A stretch of 56,672 bases of DNA from Clostridia bacterium (GCA_017397305.1 JAFQJB010000008.1:1-56672); one strand, 5' to 3'. Counted from the first letter of the stretch, positions 7,834-17,203 are shown. Notes: generated by a model not told the origin, from the letters alone. Numbers and translations are program-made.

Positions 7834-9114
7834 TTAATCTTCCATTCTAATAGTGCCTTTGATTGCAAACACTTCGGGAAGTGCTTTAAGTTTTTCAAGC
7901 GTCTTTTTAACCTGTCCTTCACCGCAAAGGTGGGTAACGATTATGATTTGTGCTTCGCCTTCAAACCCTGCAACTTGTCTTACTTCGTTGATACTTAAAC
8001 CGCTCTTAGCAAACACACCTGAAATCTTTGCCAAAACCCCAGCTTTGTCTGCAACTGAAAGTCTTATATAATACTTTGAAGTAAAGTCGCTGACAAACTT
8101 AGTTTCCTTATTACCCTTCTTGTTGTTTTCGAAGTTAGCATAAAAATATCTGTCGTGCTTTGCTGCAAAGATAACGTCTGAAACGATTGCACTGCCTGTT
8201 GGGAGCGCACCAGCACCCCTACCGTAAAGCATAATTTCGCCAACTGCGTCACCAACTAGGTGCACGGCATTAAACGAATCGTTTACACTTGCAAGCGGGT
8301 CGCTATTTTTAATGAAAGTTGGGTGAACCCTAACTTCCACGCCGTTTTCGGTATCTTTACCGATGCCGAGAAGTTTTAAGGTGTAACCCATTTCTTTACC
8401 GTATGCAATATCTTCTTTATCGATGCCGGTTATGCCCTCTCTATAAACGTTTTCGATACAAATCTTTTTGTTGAACGCAAGGCTTGAAAGAATTGAAAGT
8501 TTATAAGTTGCGTCAAAACCTTCAACGTCTGCTGTTGGGTTAAATTCAGCATAGCCAAGTCTTTGTGCTTCCTTTAACGCTTCTTCATAAGAAGAACCTT
8601 CGTATGCCATTTTGGTGAGGATATAGTTGGTTGTGCCGTTGATAATGCCTTTAATAGACAAAATTTTGTTTGCTTGCATGCCTTCTTGAAGCGCACGGAT
8701 AATGGGAACACCACCGACGCAACTTGCTTCAAAGAAAAGACCTGCGTGCATTTTTTTTGCTTCCGCCTCAAGTTCGGTCCAGTGCTTTGCAAAGAGTTCT
8801 TTATTTGAGGTTACAACCGTCTTACCGCTCTTTAACGCCTTGGTAACGAAAGTTTTAGCAGGCTCGATACCGCCGATAACTTCAACCACGATGTCAACGT
8901 TAGGGTTAGAACAAACCTCTTCAATACTGCTTGCGATAACACTTCTATCAATGCCGAGTGAAAAGGCTCTGTCAACGTTCTTTTCCAAAACGTTTTCAAC
9001 CGTAAGGTCAACGCCTTGCGTCTTCTTAAAATATTCTCTCTTTTCGGTGAGAATTTGATAAGTTCCGCCACCTACAACGCCAAGCCCTAAAATAGCAACG
9101 CCAGCTTTTTTCAT
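7834..9114 (-). CDS. hom: Homoserine dehydrogenase with C-terminal ACT domain
   Basis: It reduces aspartate semialdehyde to homoserine with NAD(P)H, the branch point to threonine and methionine. The N-terminal Rossmann motif is VAILGLGVVGGGTYQIL. The catalytic region carries GIINGTTNYILTKM and the segment YAEFNPTADVEGFDATYKLS with acidic and lysine active-site residues. The final 90 residues form an ACT domain (VADKAGVLAKISGVFAKSGL) that in this family gives feedback control by threonine. The start at MKKAG is chosen because GGAGG sits 5 bp upstream; the in-frame TTG further up lies in that ribosome binding site. It ends the ECF-coaX-hom run. Confidence 0.95.
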   Translation of the reverse strand: MKKAGVAILGLGVVGGGTYQILTEKREYFKKTQGVDLTVENVLEKNVDRAFSLGIDRSVIASSIEEVCSNPNVDIVVEVIGGIEPAKTFVTKALKSGKTVVTSNKELFAKHWTELEAEAKKMHAGLFFEASCVGGVPIIRALQEGMQANKILSIKGIINGTTNYILTKMAYEGSSYEEALKEAQRLGYAEFNPTADVEGFDATYKLSILSSLAFNKKICIENVYREGITGIDKEDIAYGKEMGYTLKLLGIGKDTENGVEVRVHPTFIKNSDPLASVNDSFNAVHLVGDAVGEIMLYGRGAGALPTGSAIVSDVIFAAKHDRYFYANFENNKKGNKETKFVSDFTSKYYIRLSVADKAGVLAKISGVFAKSGLSINEVRQVAGFEGEAQIIIVTHLCGEGQVKKTLEKLKALPEVFAIKGTIRMED

Positions 9115-9126
9115 AATATCCTCCAA

Positions 9127-9894
9127 CTACTTGTTAAGTTCGTAAATATATCTTAATCCGTCCAAGGTAAGCGTTCTGTCGACAACGTTAATCTCTTTGA
9201 CTTCTCTTGCGATAATCTCGCCAAGACCACCCGTTGCGACAACCTTTATCTCGCTTACACCCAGTTCTTTTTTAATCTTTTTTAATATGTTCTCCACTAA
9301 CCCTGCAAAGCCGAATATAATACCCGCTTGCATGCAGTGTTTTGTGTTTTTACCGATAACCGTTTTAGGCGCGTCAAGTTCGACCATAGGAAGTTGCGCC
9401 GTCTTTGTAGCAAGCCCTTCTAACGAGGTTTTAATACCCGGGGCAATAACGACACCTTTTAAGTCGCACTTTTCTGAAATAACGTCAAACGTGGTTGCCG
9501 TTCCAAAATCAATAACGACGATTGGTCCGCCGTACTTATTGAAAGCCGACACACTGTTTACTATGATATCCGCACCAACTTCCCTAGGGTTTTCAGCCTT
9601 GACGTTAAGTCCAGTTTTAACCCCCGGACCTATCATAAGCGGTTGAATACCAAAGAAAAATTCACACATATGGCAAATGGTATAGTTTAGCGCGGGGATA
9701 ACCGACGAAAAGATAATCCCGTCAATATCCGTCTTTTTTATACCTCTATCGGCTAAAAGTCCCACGAGAACCGAGCCGTATTCGTCCGCCGTCCTTGATA
9801 TCCTTGAGGACACACGGAAAGACGCAACGAGGTTTTCCCCATCGAATACGCCGTATTTAATATTGGTATTTCCTAAATCTATTGCAAGAAGCAT
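9127..9894 (-). CDS. coaX: Type III pantothenate kinase
   Basis: CoaX phosphorylates pantothenate in the first step of coenzyme A synthesis and is insensitive to CoA feedback. The 255-residue protein begins with the phosphate loop DLGNTN (Asp6), then carries PREVGADIIVNSV and VVIDFGTATTFDVIS, the ASKHA-fold motifs of the family, and a later GDxK-like region. Length matches. It sits between an ECF substrate-binding component and hom, 9 and 12 bp apart, so the three are cotranscribed. The neighbour suggests uptake of pantothenate feeding this enzyme (inference). Confidence 0.95.
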   Translation of the reverse strand: MLLAIDLGNTNIKYGVFDGENLVASFRVSSRISRTADEYGSVLVGLLADRGIKKTDIDGIIFSSVIPALNYTICHMCEFFFGIQPLMIGPGVKTGLNVKAENPREVGADIIVNSVSAFNKYGGPIVVIDFGTATTFDVISEKCDLKGVVIAPGIKTSLEGLATKTAQLPMVELDAPKTVIGKNTKHCMQAGIIFGFAGLVENILKKIKKELGVSEIKVVATGGLGEIIAREVKEINVVDRTLTLDGLRYIYELNK

Positions 9895-9902
9895 TTTGCC
9901 AC

Positions 9903-10499
9903 CTATCTTACCCGCTCTAAAGCCTTTATAACGCTATAAATTGCGGGTGCGACCAAAAGATTTATGCCAAGTTCTATCAAAAAGTTTAAGCCTGCGCAAA
10001 GTATGATAAGATAATACATTACGCCCACACCTGCCCCTTGAGATAAGGTACTGAAAGTGCCGTACATAGTCAACGCACCAAGAATAAATAGGGCTGTATT
10101 AACTATTGGAACGACTGCCGACGCAACGAAGGTTGCAACGTATTTGTTCTTTTTACTTAAAAGGTTATACGTCAAACCGCCGAGCGCACCAGCCGCCGTT
10201 ATTTTAACCGTGCAAACCATAAAGGTTAAAAACGGATGATTTGTGAAGAGATAGTTAGTGAACGGGTCAATGCCTGTTACACCGAATATAAAGGTCATTA
10301 GACCGCTGATTACACCGAGAATAATACCTCCGCGAAGCCCTAAAAGTAGAGCACCCAAAACAATCGGGATAAGGGTAAGGTTTATGCTGGTGATAACCTT
10401 AAATACCGAGCCTAGTAAGTTTAATACAACTAGCAAGGCTGTTAAGATTGCAAGATACACGATATTTTTCGTGCAGAAAAACCTTTGAGTGTTATTCAT
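9903..10499 (-). CDS. ECF transporter S component, possibly pantothenate-specific
   Basis: Energy-coupling-factor S components are small integral membrane proteins that bind a vitamin and dock to a shared EcfAAT module. This 198-residue protein has about six hydrophobic helices, an N-terminal LAILTALLVVLNLLG of the kind that docks to EcfT, and a luminal loop with DPFTNYLFTNHPFL. The start at MNNTQRF is set by GGAGG 5 bp upstream. Its position directly ahead of coaX points to pantothenate as substrate (PanT-like), but the specificity is inferred from context; other vitamin families look alike at this level. Confidence 0.8.
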   Translation of the reverse strand: MNNTQRFFCTKNIVYLAILTALLVVLNLLGSVFKVITSINLTLIPIVLGALLLGLRGGIILGVISGLMTFIFGVTGIDPFTNYLFTNHPFLTFMVCTVKITAAGALGGLTYNLLSKKNKYVATFVASAVVPIVNTALFILGALTMYGTFSTLSQGAGVGVMYYLIILCAGLNFLIELGINLLVAPAIYSVIKALERVR

Positions 10500-10751
10500 T
10501 TTTGCCTCCAATCGAATTTCTTAAAAGAATATCCGTTGTATAAAAAAGATTTTTGTTCGTTTATAGTCAGCTTCCTTTTTAGATAACCGCTTGAACATAA
10601 TTATTTTAACACAAAAAAAATCTATTGACAAACAAATAAAGGCTAAAATGTAACATTTTATCGTATTTTTGACTATATTGATAATAGAAACTCCGCAAAC
10701 CAAACAAAATTTTTACATAGGCGGAGAGTGTGTACACTTTGGAGGTAATTT

Positions 10752-10958
10752 ATGAACGGTTTTGATTTTTTAGGTGGCAATAATTGTTGTCTTTGGGTAT
10801 TGATTATCCTACTCATTATTTGCCTTTGCAAAAGCGGGTGCTTAAACGGTTTGTTTAACAGTTGCTATTGCCTGCCTGTTGCATTGCTTGTTATTTGTTG
10901 TCTTTGCAAGAACGGCGGTGGTTGTTTAGGTAACTACGGCGGTTGCGGTTGCAAATAA
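10752..10958 (+). CDS. Small cysteine-rich membrane protein
   Basis: Not recognised as a named family. The 68-residue protein has 13 cysteines, two hydrophobic segments (about 12-27 and 42-53) and a glycine/cysteine-rich tail ending GGCGCK. The pattern recalls small Cys/Gly-rich spore-associated or metal-binding peptides of Bacillota, but that comparison is loose. A perfect GGAGGT lies 8 bp before the ATG and a strong terminator follows, so it is an independent transcription unit. That makes it a real gene despite its size. Confidence 0.8.
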   Translation: MNGFDFLGGNNCCLWVLIILLIICLCKSGCLNGLFNSCYCLPVALLVICCLCKNGGGCLGNYGGCGCK

Positions 10959-10974
10959 TTAACGCATAAAAAAA

Positions 10975-11008
10975 GCGCGGAGGTCACAATGTCCCTCCGC
11001 GCATTTTT
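10975..11008. terminator. Bidirectional terminator after the cysteine-rich gene
   Basis: The 9-bp stem GCGCGGAGG/CCTCCGCGC encloses a 10-nt loop, with a T-run on the right and an A-run on the left. It can also end typA transcription from the opposite strand. Confidence 0.9.
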
Positions 11009-11046
11009 ATTGTCTTTTAAGCCCTTTTATAATGCGCTATCGCCCT

Positions 11047-12870
11047 TTATTCAAGCCCTTTTGCCTTTCTTTTAAGTCTTGTTTCAGTATCTAAGGTCTT
11101 CTTTCTTATTCTAACGTTCTTTGGCGTAATTTCAAGCATTTCGTCGTCGTTGATAAATTCCATTGCTTCTTCTAGACTCATAATCTTTGGCGTTTCCAAA
11201 CGGAGCGCATCGTCCGAGCCAGATGCTCTAGTATTGGTAAGGTGCTTTTTCTTGCATACGTTAACGCTTATATCTTCGTTCTTTGGTGAAACGCCAACAA
11301 CCATACCCTCGTAAACCGCCGTACCAGCACCTATAAAGAGTTGTCCTCTACCTTGTGCGTTAAACAAGCCGTAAGTTACCGCCTCGCCCGTTTCAAATGC
11401 AACGAGAGAGCCCGTTGCACGACGTTCAATCTCACCCTTAAACTCTTCATAGCCGTAGAAAATGGTATTGAACACACCCTCCCCGCGAGTTTCGGTCAAA
11501 AATTGACTCTTATAACCGAACAAACCACGGGCTGGAACTTTGAATTCTAGCCTAATTCTACTGCCGATATTTTCCATTTGCAATAGTTCGCCCTTTCTTA
11601 CACCCATAGACGAGAACACACTACCCGTTTTGTCTTCGGGAACGTCCACAACAAGCCTTTCAATAGGCTCTAGAAGAACGCCGTCCTGCTCCTTATACAT
11701 AACCTTAGGCGCGCCTACTTGGAATTCGTAACCGCCCCTACGCATAGTTTCGATTAAAATTGAAAGGTGCATTTCGCCCCTACCGCAAACCCTATAAGAA
11801 TCGGCAGAATCGGTCTCTTCAACGCGGAGTGAAACGTCTTTAAGCATTTCTTTGAACAATCTATCACGGAGATGCCTTGTTGTTACAAACTTACCCTCTT
11901 TACCAGCAAAGGGGCTGTCGTTAACCGAGAAAAGCATTTCCACTGTCGGCTCGCTTATCTTAACGAAAGGCACGGGTTCAACGCACGATGTAGCACAAAT
12001 AGTGTCACCGATAGAAACGTTTTCAAGTCCGCTCACGCACACGATGTCTCCCGCCTTAGCGTTCTCAACCGCCACACGATTAAGCCCTTCGATTTGATAA
12101 AGACTGATAAGTTTGCCCCTTTCTTCCTTGCCTGATATATTGTAGTTGCAAGTTTGAATTTCTTGGTTTACGGCAACCGTTCCGCGTTCAATCCTACCGA
12201 TACCGATTCTACCAACGTATTCGTTATAGTCAATTGAGGATACAAGCATTTGGAAGGGTGCTTCCATATCAACTTCTTGCGGTTCAAAATAGTTAACTAT
12301 TGTTTCAAATAACGGCGAAAGGTCGGTACCGGGTACGTTAAAATCGGTGGTAGCAGTCCCCGCCCTACCCGAACAGAAAATAATCGGGCTATCGATTTGT
12401 TCGTCACTTGCGTTAAGGTCGAACAAAAGTTCCAAAATCTCGTCCTGAACTTCTTGAAGTCTTGCGTCAGGTCTATCGATTTTGTTAACTACGATGATTA
12501 ATTTATAATTGAGTTCAAGTGCCTTTTGCATAACGAAGCGGGTTTGGGGCATAGGTCCTTCACACGCGTCTATAAGCACCAAAACGCCGTTAACCATCTT
12601 CAAAACACGTTCAACTTCACCACCGAAATCGGCGTGTCCGGGCGTGTCGATAATGTTGATTTTAACGCCGTTATAAAAAGCCGAAGTGTTTTTAGCAAGT
12701 ATGGTTATACCCCTTTCTCTTTCAAGGTCGCCAGAATCCATAACCCTATCCATAACCTCTTGGTTACTTCTAAAAATACCGCCCTGTTTTAACATTTCGT
12801 TAACGAGTGTAGTTTTGCCGTGGTCAACGTGCGCAATAATAGCAACGTTTCTTATGTCTGTTCTTTTCAA
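11047..12870 (-). CDS. typA: Translational GTPase TypA/BipA
   Basis: TypA is a ribosome-associated GTPase involved in stress and low-temperature ribosome function. The 607-residue protein opens with the G domain: [15 protein letters not shown] (G1), RGITILAKN (G2), [15 protein letters not shown] (G3) and [11 protein letters not shown] (G4). EF-Tu domain 2, EF-G-like domains III and V, and the BipA-specific C-terminal domain follow (about 480-607). The start is a TTG with AAGGA 11 bp upstream; no ATG fits better. It is followed by its own convergent terminator. Confidence 0.95.
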   Translation of the reverse strand: MKRTDIRNVAIIAHVDHGKTTLVNEMLKQGGIFRSNQEVMDRVMDSGDLERERGITILAKNTSAFYNGVKINIIDTPGHADFGGEVERVLKMVNGVLVLIDACEGPMPQTRFVMQKALELNYKLIIVVNKIDRPDARLQEVQDEILELLFDLNASDEQIDSPIIFCSGRAGTATTDFNVPGTDLSPLFETIVNYFEPQEVDMEAPFQMLVSSIDYNEYVGRIGIGRIERGTVAVNQEIQTCNYNISGKEERGKLISLYQIEGLNRVAVENAKAGDIVCVSGLENVSIGDTICATSCVEPVPFVKISEPTVEMLFSVNDSPFAGKEGKFVTTRHLRDRLFKEMLKDVSLRVEETDSADSYRVCGRGEMHLSILIETMRRGGYEFQVGAPKVMYKEQDGVLLEPIERLVVDVPEDKTGSVFSSMGVRKGELLQMENIGSRIRLEFKVPARGLFGYKSQFLTETRGEGVFNTIFYGYEEFKGEIERRATGSLVAFETGEAVTYGLFNAQGRGQLFIGAGTAVYEGMVVGVSPKNEDISVNVCKKKHLTNTRASGSDDALRLETPKIMSLEEAMEFINDDEMLEITPKNVRIRKKTLDTETRLKRKAKGLE

Positions 12871-12902
12871 TGTCTAGTCCGTCCTTAAATTTTTCCTATA
12901 GC

Positions 12903-13424
12903 TTATTTTAGTGCGTATAAAAGCGCAATAACCGTCTTTCCGTCTTTTATCTCGCCATTTTTAATCATGTCTTTTAACGTTGATTTGTCAAACCAACCGA
13001 TGCGCAAAAATTCGTCACTGTCGAGGTGCTGAGTCCCTTGAACAAACTCTACCGCGCGGTAAATCCTTATAATCTCGTCGGTATAGCCGGGGGAAGGATA
13101 AATATCAAAGATTTTTTCCACCTTGGAAGCGGTTATACCGCCCTCCTCTTCAAGCTCGCGAATTGCGGTTATATCGGGGTCCTCTCCTTTATTGAGTTTG
13201 CCCGCGGGTATTTCCCAAAGTTCTTCCCTATAAGGATAGCGGAATTGTTTAACGAGCAAAATTTTGCCGTCCTTTTCGCACAAAATCGCACTCCCGCCCG
13301 AATGTTCCACCACCTCGCGCACGGCATTGTTGCCGTCAGGCAAAACTATTTCGTCCTTTCTAAGATTCAAGATTTTGCCTTTATATAAATATTGCTCTTT
13401 TAGGGTTTTTTCTTCAAATTCCAT
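12903..13424 (-). CDS. nudF: NUDIX hydrolase, ADP-ribose pyrophosphatase type
   Basis: It probably hydrolyses ADP-ribose and related nucleoside diphosphate sugars. The 173-residue protein has a beta-rich N terminus (YLYKGKILNLRKDEIVLPDG) and the Nudix box beginning GKLNKGEDPDITAI and completed by RELEEEGGI, preceded by EELWEIPAG, the arrangement of ADPRase subfamilies. The conserved proline/Tyr region PSPGYTDEI after the box also fits. Its start overlaps the preceding unknown gene by 11 bp, so the two are translationally coupled. Substrate is inferred from subfamily features. Confidence 0.9.
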   Translation of the reverse strand: MEFEEKTLKEQYLYKGKILNLRKDEIVLPDGNNAVREVVEHSGGSAILCEKDGKILLVKQFRYPYREELWEIPAGKLNKGEDPDITAIRELEEEGGITASKVEKIFDIYPSPGYTDEIIRIYRAVEFVQGTQHLDSDEFLRIGWFDKSTLKDMIKNGEIKDGKTVIALLYALK

Positions 13425-14223
13425 TGATAATCGTCCTTATTTCAGCCGTCATTTTCTTTGCTCTTCCACGGAACAAGAATTTTTTTGCTTTAGCAAGGTA
13501 TTTATATGAAACGAACGCATATTCAATCGCGTCTTTATCCTCTTGGTCAACGGTGTTTGCTAAAACGTCTATGATAAGTATCATTTCTTGCTTTTGCTCG
13601 TCACTAAGCTTGCTTTCCTTGATTTTTTTCTTATCTTCAAGCAAGTATGCCTTAACTTTTTTTACGCTCTCTCCGTAAACTTTTTGGCTCAATTCTTGCT
13701 CTTTAATCTTGTTTTGCTCTGCTTCCGCCTTTTCTTTTGCAAGCCTTTCTTCTTGCTCTACAAGTGCTTCTACGGGGTCTTGAAGTTTACCGTCTATCAC
13801 GCTTTCCATAAGCATCTTAACAGAATTCTTAAACGGCTTTATCATGGAGTTAAGAAATGAAGCATACCCCAAAGAATAACTGCCGTCCTCAAAGAAATAC
13901 TTGTTTATAAACTCGCCAAGCGCGATTCTACCCGCATCAACGTCTACGAGCAAGGTGAAAATTAATGCCAAAAGTTCCCTTGAATTAGAGGGCAAAACAA
14001 ATTCGCCCTTGTCCAAAAAGTCGCCGTTAGGAATGAGGTATTTCTTCTTTGCGCCACTATAGTCAAATCCAGCAAGGCAGTTTTGAAAAATCGCCATAAG
14101 AGTATCCGACGACGCGATAGATTTTAATAGGTTTGCAATCTTTACGTCCGCCAAGATATAGGTGCTGTCGATAAGTTCACCCGCGCGCTCTAAAAACAAA
14201 TCAAGTTCTTCACGTTTGTTCAT
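13414..14223 (-). CDS. Protein of unknown function with a coiled-coil segment
   Basis: Not recognised. The 269-residue protein is highly helical and charged. Residues of about 160-190 form a likely coiled coil (EERLAKEKAEAEQNKIKEQE), and the C terminus is lysine/arginine-rich. No signal peptide or membrane helix is visible, so it is probably cytosolic. The start MNKREELDLF is chosen because GAGGGAGA lies just upstream. It overlaps the NUDIX gene and is divergent from the DUF4364 gene, with a shared promoter region. Confidence 0.7.
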   Translation of the reverse strand: MNKREELDLFLERAGELIDSTYILADVKIANLLKSIASSDTLMAIFQNCLAGFDYSGAKKKYLIPNGDFLDKGEFVLPSNSRELLALIFTLLVDVDAGRIALGEFINKYFFEDGSYSLGYASFLNSMIKPFKNSVKMLMESVIDGKLQDPVEALVEQEERLAKEKAEAEQNKIKEQELSQKVYGESVKKVKAYLLEDKKKIKESKLSDEQKQEMILIIDVLANTVDQEDKDAIEYAFVSYKYLAKAKKFLFRGRAKKMTAEIRTIINGI

Positions 14224-14257
14224 AAAAATCTCCCTCAAGACATACTTAATTAGTTTA

Positions 14258-14286
14258 ATTATATCATAATATTAGTGTATTATAAA
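14258..14286 (-). promoter_or_regulatory. Predicted promoter of the unknown/NUDIX operon
   Basis: TTTATA and TATAAT are separated by 17 bp on the minus strand. The -10 is perfect, the -35 weak. The spacer holds one arm (14269-14278) of a 10-bp inverted repeat. Confidence 0.45.
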
Positions 14287-14325
14287 CTTTTTTTGTCGCA
14301 TTTTTCAAATTTTTCGGCAAAGTTC

Positions 14326-14353
14326 TTTACAAATTTCTAATTTATGGTATAAT
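14326..14353 (+). promoter_or_regulatory. Predicted promoter of the DUF4364 operon
   Basis: TTTACA and TATAAT are separated by 16 bp, about 30 bp before the ATG. The second arm of the inverted repeat (ACACTAATAT, 14360-14369) covers the expected transcription start. Confidence 0.6.
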
Positions 14354-14384
14354 TAATGAACACTAATATGGAGATTTTTATTTT

Positions 14385-14909
14385 ATGCAAGTCAAAGGTG
14401 ATTCATCACTTAACAAGTTAATATTGTTGTTCGTCTTTGACAAGATGGAAGTGCCCTTGTCTGAAAATACGGTGCTCGATATGTGCTGTTCTTCAAACAA
14501 CTGGCTGGCTTATATGGACTGTCAACCTATTTTGAACCAACTTCTCGACTGCGGTTGGATTTATAATATCGGCAACAGTGGTGAGCCACTTTATACCATC
14601 ACACCGGACGGACGTATTTGCCTTGCAAATTTCTTCATCAATATCCCCGCCTCCACGCGTGAGGAGATTTCTATCTTTATCAAAAATAACCGCGCAAAAT
14701 ACCGCAGAAAACAAGAGTGCGTTGCCGATTATTTTATGAATAAGGACGGCACTTATACCGTTTACTTAAAGATAATCGAACCCGCCCAACCTATTTTGGA
14801 ATTAAAGCTGGTTGTTCCCAATCGCCAAACGGCAAAGGATATTTATAAAAAATGGGGTGAAAAGGCGGCGGATGCTTACCGCAGTCTTTACGAAAGCTTA
14901 GTAGATTAA
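14385..14909 (+). CDS. DUF4364 family protein, likely winged-helix regulator
   Basis: The 174-residue protein starts with a winged-helix-like region: SLNKLILLFVFDKMEVPLSE, then a helix pair NNWLAYMDCQPILNQLLDCG, and a wing-like hairpin PLYTITPDGRICLANFF. The remaining 100 residues form a beta-rich domain. This layout fits DUF4364, a Firmicutes family whose N-terminal half resembles DNA-binding domains; its targets are unknown. GGAG precedes the ATG. It is followed 18 bp later by the TSCPD gene and has its own promoter. The inverted repeat in this divergent region could be its binding site (inference). Confidence 0.8.
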   Translation: MQVKGDSSLNKLILLFVFDKMEVPLSENTVLDMCCSSNNWLAYMDCQPILNQLLDCGWIYNIGNSGEPLYTITPDGRICLANFFINIPASTREEISIFIKNNRAKYRRKQECVADYFMNKDGTYTVYLKIIEPAQPILELKLVVPNRQTAKDIYKKWGEKAADAYRSLYESLVD

Positions 14910-14927
14910 CAATTAAGGAGATTTTTT

Positions 14928-15197
14928 ATGCAGACTTATATGACACGAGGCACCTGTTCAAGACAGATTTTATTTGACGTGACCGAAGATAACAAATTGA
15001 CAAACGTAAAATTTATCGGCGGTTGCAGTGGAAATCTTCAAGCAATGTCAAGACTTGTTGAAGGCAAAGATATTGACGAGGTTATCGGCTTACTTAAAGG
15101 CATAAAGTGCCGTAGCAACACTTCTTGCGGGGACCAACTTGCCACCGCACTTGAAAAATATAAATACAAAAAAGAACACCCTAAAGAAGAAAAATAA
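14928..15197 (+). CDS. TSCPD domain protein (TIGR03905 family)
   Basis: This 89-residue protein is a single TSCPD domain, with MTRGTCSRQILFDV, the glycine-cysteine turn KFIGGCSGNLQAMSRLV and the terminal motif GIKCRSNTSCGDQLATAL. It also occurs as the C-terminal domain of some B12-dependent ribonucleotide reductases, where its cysteines may bind metal. As a stand-alone protein (TIGR03905) its function is unknown. AAGGAG precedes the ATG and an intrinsic terminator follows. Confidence 0.9.
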   Translation: MQTYMTRGTCSRQILFDVTEDNKLTNVKFIGGCSGNLQAMSRLVEGKDIDEVIGLLKGIKCRSNTSCGDQLATALEKYKYKKEHPKEEK

Positions 15198-15217
15198 AAT
15201 TTTTTGACATCAAAAAA

Positions 15218-15240
15218 GGAAGCACCCGCTTCCTTTTTTT
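15218..15240. terminator. Bidirectional terminator between TSCPD and BspA-type genes
   Basis: The stem GGAAGC/GCTTCC with an ACCC loop is flanked by A6 and T7, serving both convergent units. Confidence 0.9.
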
Positions 15241-15250
15241 GTTTTATTTT

Positions 15251-17203
15251 TTAACCTTCATATCCCCAAACGACTTCTGCGTCACAACAACTTTTCCATG
15301 CACCACTCCATCCGCTCGGCTTACTTTCAGCTTCGCAATAGATTGTTTTTAACGAATAGCAATCCTCAAAAACATAATAATCTACATTTATTGCACTCAA
15401 AGGAATTACTATACTTTCTAATGAAAAACAACCAGCAAACGCATAAGAACCTATGTTTGTCACCCTATTGCTCATTGTAATATTTTTTAATGAAGAGCAA
15501 CCGCTAAATACTCCATTCCCTATAGATATTACGCTGTTGGGAAGCATTATACATATTAATGAAGAACAATCTTCAAACGCATAAGGGCCAATACTTGTTA
15601 CACCATTACCTATCGTTACACTTGTTAGCAAAGAGCAAGCAGAAAACGCACTTGTACCTATACTTGCTACACCATTTCCAATACTTAGGCTTATTAATGA
15701 AGAACAACCATAGAACGCACCGTCACCTATACTTTTCACGCTATTTGGAATTGTCATGCTTGTTAATGAAGAACATTTAGAGAACGCGGAAGGCCCTATA
15801 CTAGTTATAGCACTGCCCATTGCTATATGTGTTAATGAAACACAATTATAAAATGCTCTATTTTCTATATTTGCAACTCTATTGCCCATTGTTACACTTG
15901 TTAATGAAGAACAATCAGAGAATGAAAACTCGCCTATTGTTTTAATTGAATTTCCAATGGTTGCTTTTGTTAATGAGGCGTATCCACTAAACGCATAGTT
16001 GGATATTTTGGTTGCTGATGTAATATTTACTTCAGTAACTAAAACATTATTTACGTATAAGTTTGCACCGATACTTAAGGGATTTGAATTAGAATCGTAA
16101 AATTCTATTTCAGCCCAGCCATCTATCGTTCCCGAATAATTTACTCTTGTTAATGAATCACACATAGTGAACACACTAGAACCTATATTTGTAACATTAT
16201 TGCCTATTGTTATGCTTGTTAATGAGCGACAATAATCAAAGGCATCGTCACCTATACTTATTACGCGATCTCCTATTTCTATACTTGTTAATGAGCCACA
16301 AAAAGCAAAGGTATATTCACCTATACTTTTTACATTATTGGGAATCGTCATGCTTGTTAATGAGATACAATAACTAAACGCCCCGTCACCTATAGTTGTT
16401 ACACTATCGGGAATTTCTATACTTTTTAACAAAGAACATGCCGAAAACGAAAAAGCTCCGATACTTGCTGCACTATTTGGAATTTCTATACTTGTTAAAA
16501 AGGAGCAACCCATCAACGCATAGTCACCTATTCTTATTACGCCATCCATGATTACAAATTCCGTTTCCTTTTTTCCCGCAGCATATTGTATCAACGTTTT
16601 GCCATCTTTACTATACAAGTTGCCGTCAACAGATTTATAATTTACATTATTCTCGTCTACACCTATATTTTTCAAGGACATGCAATAAGTAAATGCTCCC
16701 TTACCTATACTTATTACACTACTAGGAATTTCTATATTTGTTAATAAATAACTTTCAGTAAACGCCCCCTCGCCTATACTTTTTATACTATCTGGTATTA
16801 TTACACTCGTTATTGTTTCGCAACATTCGAACGCACATTCACCTATGCCTGTTACAAGTGTATTCTCGTAAATTGCAGGGATAACAACATTTGAGTCCGT
16901 TCCCTCATATCCCGTAACTGAATATCCGTCTTCAACCAAAGCGAACTCAAGACCTGGAGTGTATTTTTTTGATACTTTGCAAACCGAGCATTCATCATCG
17001 ATGAAATTATGCGAGGTTTTTTCTATTGTCAATTCGCATCCACATCTAGCCTCTTGCCAATGATTTTCTGTATCAAAACACCACACATATACATGTTCGT
17101 GCGATTTTTCCCCTTTTTTCTCTCCACCGCAACCGACGGCAAAGCAAAGTGCCGAGACAATAACCAATGCAAGCAATAAAATTGTCTTAAAAGCTCTTTT
17201 CAT
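15251..17203 (-). CDS. BspA-type leucine-rich repeat lipoprotein
   Basis: The 650-residue protein has a lipoprotein signal peptide (MKRAFKTILLLALVIVSALC) with lipobox AVGC and a histidine/cysteine-rich spacer (HEHVYVW, CGCELTIEKTSH, CSVC). It then carries about 19 LRR_5 units of about 23 residues, with the pattern Ile-x-Ile-Pro/Gly-Asn-x-Val, Ser-Ile-Gly, Ala-Phe, Cys-x-Ser-Leu. Two insertions interrupt the array, near residues 180-215 and 365-400. BspA-like proteins are surface adhesins or binding proteins in gut and oral bacteria. The gene is richer in A/T codons than its neighbours and internally repetitive, which may reflect repeat expansion or transfer. AAGGAG precedes the ATG. The ligand is unknown. 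Confidence 0.92.
   Translation of the reverse strand: MKRAFKTILLLALVIVSALCFAVGCGGEKKGEKSHEHVYVWCFDTENHWQEARCGCELTIEKTSHNFIDDECSVCKVSKKYTPGLEFALVEDGYSVTGYEGTDSNVVIPAIYENTLVTGIGECAFECCETITSVIIPDSIKSIGEGAFTESYLLTNIEIPSSVISIGKGAFTYCMSLKNIGVDENNVNYKSVDGNLYSKDGKTLIQYAAGKKETEFVIMDGVIRIGDYALMGCSFLTSIEIPNSAASIGAFSFSACSLLKSIEIPDSVTTIGDGAFSYCISLTSMTIPNNVKSIGEYTFAFCGSLTSIEIGDRVISIGDDAFDYCRSLTSITIGNNVTNIGSSVFTMCDSLTRVNYSGTIDGWAEIEFYDSNSNPLSIGANLYVNNVLVTEVNITSATKISNYAFSGYASLTKATIGNSIKTIGEFSFSDCSSLTSVTMGNRVANIENRAFYNCVSLTHIAMGSAITSIGPSAFSKCSSLTSMTIPNSVKSIGDGAFYGCSSLISLSIGNGVASIGTSAFSACSLLTSVTIGNGVTSIGPYAFEDCSSLICIMLPNSVISIGNGVFSGCSSLKNITMSNRVTNIGSYAFAGCFSLESIVIPLSAINVDYYVFEDCYSLKTIYCEAESKPSGWSGAWKSCCDAEVVWGYEG

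Noticed and set aside
10521..10703. 60-codon minus-strand frame upstream of the ECF gene
   Set aside because: It has no ribosome binding site, overlaps the promoter area and is made of AT-rich filler.
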